A stretch of 64,000 bases of DNA, taken from positions 434,001-498,000 of the forward strand of contig NZ_BIFW01000001.1 in NCBI RefSeq assembly GCF_003967595.1, written 5' to 3'. The translations under genes and the position numbers were made by a program. The notes beneath the pieces were generated by a model, which had not been told where the DNA came from, did not search any database, and worked only from the letters and a program-made list of their open reading frames with translations. This document shows positions 61,136 to 64,000 of the stretch, piece by piece (positions within the stretch are counted from its first letter, which is position 1; each line of letters opens with the position of its first letter). The stretch is from Companilactobacillus musae (GTDB taxonomy: Bacteria; Bacillota; Bacilli; Lactobacillales; Lactobacillaceae).

Positions 61136-62980
61136 TTATTTACTGTCTTCTTTGCCTCGGTTAAGGTCAAGAACTGACATGAAGGCTTCTTGCGGTACAG
61201 ATACCTTACCAACTTCCTTCATACGTTTCTTACCTGCCTTTTGCTTGTTCAACAACTTATCACGTCGAGTTCTATCACCACCATATAACTTAGCAGTAAC
61301 ATCCTTACGATAAGCTTTAACATTAGAACGAGCGACAATCTTATTACCAATAGCAGCTTGAATTGGAATTTCAAACATTTGTCTAGGAATAACTTCCTTC
61401 AAACGAGCCACAATATCACGACCACGTTTTTGAGCAAAATCTTTATGAACGATAAAGCTTAAGGCATCAACTGGTTCGCCATTAAGCAAAATATCCATCT
61501 TAACCAATTCACTTGGTTCATAATCATCAACATCATAATCAAGTGATGCATAGCCCTTAGTATTAGATTTCAAATCATCAAAGAAATCAAAAATAATCTC
61601 AAGCAATGGCAACTTATAAACCACATTTACTCGATATTTATCTAGATAATCCATAGTTACGAATTCACCACGTTTACGCTGGCACAATTCCATTACCGGA
61701 CCAACAAAATCTTCAGGGACCATAATTTCAGCCCTAACAAATGGTTCACGAATTTCTTTGATATCAGTAGCATCTGGCAATTCAGCCGGATTATCAACGA
61801 TGATTTCCTCACCGTCAGTTTTAGTAACATGATAATCAACTGATGGCGAGGTTGTGATCAAATCAAGGTCAAAATCACGTTCCAAACGTTCTTGGACAAC
61901 ATCCATATGCAATAATCCTAAGAAGCCTACACGGAATCCAAATCCTAAAGCTTGCGAAGTTTCAGGTTCATATTCCAAAGCCGCATCGTTTAGTTGTAAC
62001 TTATCTAAAGCTTCGTGTAGGTCTTCATATCTAGCATTATCAACTGGATAAAGACCAGCATAGACCATTGGTGTACTCTTACGATAACCCGTCAAAGCTT
62101 CATCTGTTGGGTTATTTGCTAAAGTAACCGTATCACCAACTTGAGTATCCTTAACTGTCTTAATAGCTGCGGTGATATAACCTACATCCCCAGCCATTAA
62201 ATAATCACGTTTAACCGCTTTAGGGGACATTACACCAACTTCTGTAACTTCAAAGGTCTTCTTATTACTCATTAATTCAATCGTGTCTCCGACCTTTACA
62301 ACGCCTTCTCGAACACGTACATCAAGAACAACTCCACGATAACTGTCGTAAACAGAATCAAAGATCAAAGCCTTAAGAGGTTTATCTAAATCGCCTTCAG
62401 GTGCTGGAACATCAGAAACGATTCTTTCCAATAATTCATCAACACCAATACCAGTTTTAGCACTCATTAAAACAGATGATTCCGCATCAATTCCGATGGT
62501 TTCTTCAATTTCTTCTTTGACTTTATCTGGTTCAGCTGATGGTAAATCAATTTTATTAATGACCGGAACGATTTCCAAATCATTATCAATTGCCAAATAA
62601 GCATTAGCCAATGTCTGAGCTTCAACACCTTGAGCAGCATCAACTACCAACAAAGCTCCCTCACAAGCAGCTAGAGAACGTGAAACTTCATAGGAGAAGT
62701 CCACATGTCCTGGAGTATCGATTAGATGGAAAATATAAGTTTTGCCATCTCTAGCTTCATATTCAAGTTCTACCGCGTTTAACTTAATAGTAATTCCACG
62801 CTCACGTTCCAAGTCCATATCATCTAAGATTTGAGCTTTCATCTCACGTTTTGAAACAGTCTTAGTTCTTTCCAAAATTCGATCAGCAATCGTTGATTTA
62901 CCGTGATCGATATGCGCTACGATAGAGAAATTACGAATTCTTTTTTGTCTTTCTTTTAACTTATCGAGATCTAAATCCAT
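61136..62980 (-). CDS. lepA: Elongation factor 4 (LepA)
   Basis: Ribosomal back-translocating GTPase. G1 AHIDHGKST at about residue 22, G2 RGITIKLN, G3 [13 protein letters not shown]4 INKIDLP, and the LepA-specific C-terminal domain with [15 protein letters not shown] and [13 protein letters not shown]. Length 614 is normal. It lies downstream of dnaJ, a conserved order in lactobacilli, but two palindromic repeats and a terminator now separate them. Confidence 0.97.
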   Translation of the reverse strand: MDLDLDKLKERQKRIRNFSIVAHIDHGKSTIADRILERTKTVSKREMKAQILDDMDLERERGITIKLNAVELEYEARDGKTYIFHLIDTPGHVDFSYEVSRSLAACEGALLVVDAAQGVEAQTLANAYLAIDNDLEIVPVINKIDLPSAEPDKVKEEIEETIGIDAESSVLMSAKTGIGVDELLERIVSDVPAPEGDLDKPLKALIFDSVYDSYRGVVLDVRVREGVVKVGDTIELMSNKKTFEVTEVGVMSPKAVKRDYLMAGDVGYITAAIKTVKDTQVGDTVTLANNPTDEALTGYRKSTPMVYAGLYPVDNARYEDLHEALDKLQLNDAALEYEPETSQALGFGFRVGFLGLLHMDVVQERLERDFDLDLITTSPSVDYHVTKTDGEEIIVDNPAELPDATDIKEIREPFVRAEIMVPEDFVGPVMELCQRKRGEFVTMDYLDKYRVNVVYKLPLLEIIFDFFDDLKSNTKGYASLDYDVDDYEPSELVKMDILLNGEPVDALSFIVHKDFAQKRGRDIVARLKEVIPRQMFEIPIQAAIGNKIVARSNVKAYRKDVTAKLYGGDRTRRDKLLNKQKAGKKRMKEVGKVSVPQEAFMSVLDLNRGKEDSK

Positions 62981-63091
62981 AAATTATTCCCTTCTATCAG
63001 AAATTTATCATTCTTTCTATTTTACACTATTGTACACTGATGTTCTAGCTAACAAAACTCTATAAGAAATTTAAGATTCTAATTAAATTTC

Positions 63092-63243
63092 CCGTCCTTC
63101 GCAACAAGAAAATTGGGCTGGAACGTAGTGGGCACGACTTGAAGTCTTTTGGCTTTGCCAACAGTCTTCAAGATTGGCCTTATTCTAAGTGACTCCATCA
63201 CTAAGAATAATTTCACTACTGAGCCCATTTTCTTGTTGCTCCA
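63092..63243. repeat. Palindromic repeat family, copy C (full, inverted orientation)
   Basis: Terminal arms CAACAAGAAAATTGGGCT and GAGCCCATTTTCTTGTTG form an inverted repeat with one base slipped. The reverse complement of the interior matches copies A, B and D. Interior stem: CTTGAAG/CTTCAAG. Confidence 0.75.
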
Positions 63244-63406
63244 GATTAATGTCTTGTTTTGTTTACTTGTTACTCTTAAATCTAATTTAATCATAATAGA
63301 AAAATATTCAATCACTTTAACTATGTAATCAATCCAACTAGAAATATAATCAGTACTTAACGACTTAAATATATGATTTATTTCCGTTAACAAAAAACTA
63401 GATGAA

Positions 63407-63562
63407 GGGGTCTGGAGAAATCAATATGGACCTCAGCTGTGAAATTGTCCTTGGCAATTTATTGCCTAGAACAAGACCGAGCTTGAAGACAATTACGAAC
63501 TTCAATTGGCTTCAAATCGTGTCCACAGCGTTCCAGTGTCCATATTGATTTACCCAGGCCCC
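63407..63562. repeat. Palindromic repeat family, copy D (different outer arms)
   Basis: Outer arms of 25 bp (63407-63431 and 63538-63562) match at 22 of 25 positions but differ in sequence from the arms of A-C. The inner core (GACCGAGCTTGAAGACAATT, then GGCTTCAAATCG) matches copy B. Confidence 0.7.
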
Positions 63563-63584
63563 AGAATCGACAGTGAACCTAAAA

Positions 63585-63633
63585 CAAAAAAATCGTTTCT
63601 AACTCCTATTTGAAGTTAAAAACGATTTTTTAA
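63585..63633 (-). terminator. Terminator of dnaJ
   Basis: A stem around AAAAATCGTTT.TAACT with its complement, followed on the minus strand by a T-run. Confidence 0.75.
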
Positions 63634-63635
63634 GC

Positions 63636-64000
63636 TTATTCGCCTTTAAAGGCATCTCTTACTTTATTGAAAAAGTTACTATCTTTTTCTTTAACTTTGT
63701 CGCCACCAGCTTCAGCGAATTGTTTCAAAGCACTACGTTGTTCACTAGACAACTTACGAGGTGTAACGATATTAACTGTTACTTTTTCGTCACCGATACT
63801 CTTGCTATTTAAAACAGGAGCACCCTTTCCACGTAATCTAAATGTTGTTCCTGTTTGAGTACCACTTGGGATATTCAATTCAACAGGACCATGAACTGTA
63901 TTAACTTTAATTTTGTCACCCAATGTTGCTTGAGGGAAACTGATGTTTACTGAAGCATAGATAGTTGATCCATCACGTCTGAACTCCTTACTTGGAGCAA
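63636..64000 (-). CDS. dnaJ: Chaperone DnaJ, C-terminal part (5' end outside window)
   Basis: C-terminal substrate-binding domain II of the Hsp40 co-chaperone that works with DnaK. The frame is open to the window edge, starting within [20 protein letters not shown] and continuing [36 protein letters not shown] and the C-terminal [20 protein letters not shown]. The J-domain and zinc-finger region lie outside the window. Family order dnaK-dnaJ-lepA fits. Confidence 0.93.
   Translation of the reverse strand, partial: APSKEFRRDGSTIYASVNISFPQATLGDKIKVNTVHGPVELNIPSGTQTGTTFRLRGKGAPVLNSKSIGDEKVTVNIVTPRKLSSEQRSALKQFAEAGGDKVKEKDSNFFNKVRDAFKGE

Larger units (their letters stand above)
62981..63635. other. 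Repeat-rich gap between dnaJ and lepA
   Basis: About 650 bp with no convincing gene. It contains two copies of the palindromic repeat family, in different arm versions, and the dnaJ terminator at the right end. A minus-strand frame of 104 codons runs through repeat copy C; it has no ribosome binding site and is not called. The lepA promoter and leader lie near 63000-63060. Confidence 0.6.

Noticed and set aside
63079-63393. Minus-strand open frame of 104 codons
   Set aside because: It runs through palindromic repeat copy C, has no ribosome binding site and no family resemblance.
1-64000. CRISPR array, prophage, integrase or IS element
   Set aside because: No regularly spaced direct repeats, phage genes, integrase or transposase motifs were seen anywhere in the window.

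Overview
The window is about 64 kb of an AT-rich Firmicute chromosome from the Lactobacillaceae. The evidence is SLAP-type surface domains (YYRVATNEWV), a class III fructose-bisphosphatase, a maltose phosphorylase/beta-phosphoglucomutase pathway, CcpA-type cre boxes, AGGAGG ribosome binding sites with frequent TTG/GTG starts, and the dnaJ-lepA order. The style resembles Companilactobacillus, but that genus guess is inference. No prophage, IS element, CRISPR array or rRNA operon was seen.

Layout. 1-9.8 kb: the end of a sensor kinase, then VanZ, an ABC-F protein, TauE, a possible bacteriocin-immunity protein, a 37-residue membrane peptide, a DUF915 hydrolase coupled to a PTS EIIC gene broken by an in-frame TGA, an Fe-S family protein and fbp. 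10-14.2 kb: a secreted GH25 lysozyme, an S66 peptidase and an OPA-type hexose-phosphate transporter behind a 20-bp perfect palindrome. 14.4-21.3 kb: a four-gene surface-polysaccharide operon with a GT2-GtrA fusion, a BcsA-like synthase carrying a PilZ domain, and two tandem paralogous polytopic membrane proteins. 21.3-26.4 kb: a HAD phosphatase and a four-gene reductase/hydrolase/SDR/acetyltransferase operon divergent from a LysR regulator. 26.4-39.9 kb: a complete maltose/maltodextrin cluster with LacI regulator, two GH13 glucosidases, ABC importer with its ATPase, DUF624 protein, maltose phosphorylase, pgmB, galM and a VOC protein. Maltose would enter by the ABC system and be phosphorolysed to glucose and beta-glucose-1-phosphate, which PgmB converts to glucose-6-phosphate. 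40-50 kb: small membrane proteins, pnuC, ahpC, an HD protein, a PgpA-family protein, two universal stress proteins (one frameshifted) and a Tet(M)/EF-G-like GTPase. 50.5-54.1 kb: a decaying accessory patch of lipoprotein and membrane genes, a K+ channel and a secreted protein. 54.2-64 kb: tRNA-Ser(CGA), apt, recJ, sortase, galE, a NUDIX protein, a flavoprotein reductase, lepA and the 3' end of dnaJ.

Notable non-coding content: a candidate ~100-nt RNA between the LacI gene and a small membrane-protein gene, whose two main hairpins pair fully only on the minus strand; four copies of a ~110-165 bp palindromic repeat with co-varying stems; twin cre boxes plus a LacI-type operator placed at exactly the same distance from two maltose promoters; and a shared motif in both stress-protein promoters. 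Several genes are visibly broken (PTS EIIC, one UspA, a TetR remnant, two small membrane genes).
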